A stretch of 8,393 nt of DNA from Pseudomonadota bacterium (GTDB lineage Bacteria; Pseudomonadota; Alphaproteobacteria; Rhodospirillales; 2-02-FULL-58-16), in the NCBI GenBank assembly GCA_022560215.1, contig JADFTO010000119.1, positions 1 through 8,393 on the forward strand, written 5' to 3'. Made by a program: the position numbers and the translations under genes. Each line of letters begins with the position of its first letter. The stretch's first letter is position 1. The notes beneath the pieces are model-generated. The model did no database searches. It had not been told where the DNA came from and saw only the letters and a program-made list of their open reading frames with translations. Positions 7,455 to 8,393 of this stretch are shown here, piece after piece.

Positions 7455-8269
7455 CACATGGACGCCGTCCGGACCCGCCGGCGCGCGAGCAGGGCGCGGG
7501 TGGCCTCCTCCACGTCGGGCGAGCGCATGAGGGCGGAGCCGATGAGGAAACAGGACGCGCCGGCGCGGCGCAGCCTTTCGAGGTCGGCGGCCGTGCCGAT
7601 GCCGCTTTCGCTGACCACGGTTTTCCCTGAAGGCGCGCGGCCGGCCAGCTTCTCGGTGGTGCCGATGTCCACGTCCAAGGTCTTGAGGTCCCGGTTGTTG
7701 ATGCCGATCAGCCGCGCATCGAGCCCCGCCGCCCGTTCCAGCTCGGCCTCGTCGTGGACCTCGGCGAGGACGTCCATGCCGAAGCGTTGGGCCGCGTCCT
7801 CCATCTCGCGGGCCTGGGAATCGGTTAGGACGGCCATGATGAGCAACACGCAGTCGGCGCCCAGGGCGCGGGATTCGGCGATCTGGTAGGGATCGACCAT
7901 GAAGTCCTTGCGCAGGACCGGCAGCGTGGACGCGGCCCGCGCCTGGATCAGGTGATCGTCGCTTCCCTGGAAATGGGGGGCGTCGGTGAGCACCGACAGG
8001 CAGGCCGCGCCGCCCCTCTCGTAGGCCCCGGCCAGGGCGGCGGGATCGAAGTCCTCGCGGATCACGCCGAGCGAGGGCGACGCCTTCTTGATCTCGGCAA
8101 TCAGGCCCGTACCCGTCGTCGCACGGGCGGCCTCGAGGCGGTCGGCGAAGCCGCGGGGCGGCGGGGAGGCGGCGGCGTCTTCCATGACCCTCCCTAAGGG
8201 ACGCGCCCGCTTCCGGGCGGCCACGTGATCGCGCTTGGCGGCGCAGATGCGGGCAAGCACGTCACTCAT
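7454..8269 (-). CDS. trpC: Indole-3-glycerol phosphate synthase
   Basis: The enzyme closes the indole ring: it converts 1-(2-carboxyphenylamino)-1-deoxyribulose 5-phosphate to indole-3-glycerol phosphate in tryptophan synthesis. The product is a 271-residue single-domain (beta/alpha)8 barrel, not fused to TrpF as in E. coli. Catalytic residues can be seen as Glu59 and Lys61 (AEIKKASPS), Lys121 (LRKDFMVDPYQ), Glu170 (LAEVHDE), Asn191 (GINNRDLKTL) and Ser222 (SESGI), corresponding to Glu51, Lys53, Lys110, Glu159, Asn180 and Ser211 of the Sulfolobus enzyme. The phosphate-binding end LIGSALMRSPD is intact. The start ATG overlaps the trpD stop (ATGA) and the stop overlaps the moaC start. The Arg/Lys-rich, Ser-ending tail at 262-271 is slightly longer than usual. 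Identification is secure. Confidence 0.97.
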   Translation of the reverse strand: MSDVLARICAAKRDHVAARKRARPLGRVMEDAAASPPPRGFADRLEAARATTGTGLIAEIKKASPSLGVIREDFDPAALAGAYERGGAACLSVLTDAPHFQGSDDHLIQARAASTLPVLRKDFMVDPYQIAESRALGADCVLLIMAVLTDSQAREMEDAAQRFGMDVLAEVHDEAELERAAGLDARLIGINNRDLKTLDVDIGTTEKLAGRAPSGKTVVSESGIGTAADLERLRRAGASCFLIGSALMRSPDVEEATRALLARRRVRTASM

Positions 8270-8393
8270 GAGTTGGTCACGGCCACCAGCTTGTCGAGGG
8301 TTTCCATCGCCTTGCCGTCGTCGATGGCGGCGGCGGCCAGCGCCACCCCGTCGGTAAGATTTTCCGCCTTGTCCGCGATCCTTAGCGCGGCGG
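8266..8393 (-). CDS. trpD: Anthranilate phosphoribosyltransferase, C-terminal end only; runs off the right edge
   Basis: Only the last 41 full codons are present. They read AALRIADKAENLTDGVAL, an Ala-rich helix with IDDGKA, then LDKLVAVTNS and a TGA stop at 8268-8266. This pattern, an AENL-containing helix followed by a last helix ending in LDKLVA, is typical of the TrpD C-terminus. The position directly before trpC, with a 4-nt ATGA overlap, fits the alphaproteobacterial trp(G)DC order. TrpD adds phosphoribosyl to anthranilate, making the substrate that TrpF isomerises for TrpC. The catalytic and PRPP-binding regions lie outside the window, so the call leans on this tail and on context. Confidence 0.88.
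   Translation of the reverse strand, partial: AALRIADKAENLTDGVALAAAAIDDGKAMETLDKLVAVTNS

Overview
The window is GC-rich bacterial chromosome and looks like ordinary core housekeeping sequence from an alphaproteobacterium, most likely near Rhodospirillales. This placement rests on three things: the gene order trpD-trpC-moaC-moeA-lexA-comEC-gltX-gltA, which is familiar from alphaproteobacteria; a LexA operator of the alphaproteobacterial GTTC-N7-GTTC type; and a ComEC that lacks a recognisable metallo-beta-lactamase tail. The genus cannot be fixed from this sequence alone.

Layout, left to right: the 5' part of gltA (citrate synthase; minus strand, cut off by the left edge); gltX (glutamyl-tRNA synthetase, minus); comEC (DNA-uptake channel, plus), divergent from gltX across about 91 bp; lexA (SOS repressor, minus), convergent with comEC with only 2 bp between their stop codons; a 203-bp gap holding the lexA promoter, operator and leader; then a tightly packed minus-strand run, read right to left, of trpD (3' end only, cut off by the right edge), trpC, moaC and moeA. 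Every junction in that run overlaps by 1 or 4 bases.

Functions fall into five groups: the TCA cycle (gltA), tRNA charging (gltX), DNA uptake (comEC), DNA-damage control (lexA), and tryptophan plus molybdenum-cofactor synthesis (trpD, trpC, moaC, moeA). The trp and Mo-cofactor genes look like one translationally coupled transcript. lexA appears to have its own self-repressed promoter: TTGACG, a 17-bp spacer and TAGAAC, with a perfect GAAC-N7-GAAC box covering the -10.

No mobile element, CRISPR array, tRNA, rRNA or prophage signal was seen, and no stretch above 300 bases lacks a gene. I found no novel multi-gene system. The points worth a second look are the lexA control region (operator geometry, a second degenerate box, and a leader with alternating inverted repeats) and the degenerate C-terminal domain of ComEC.
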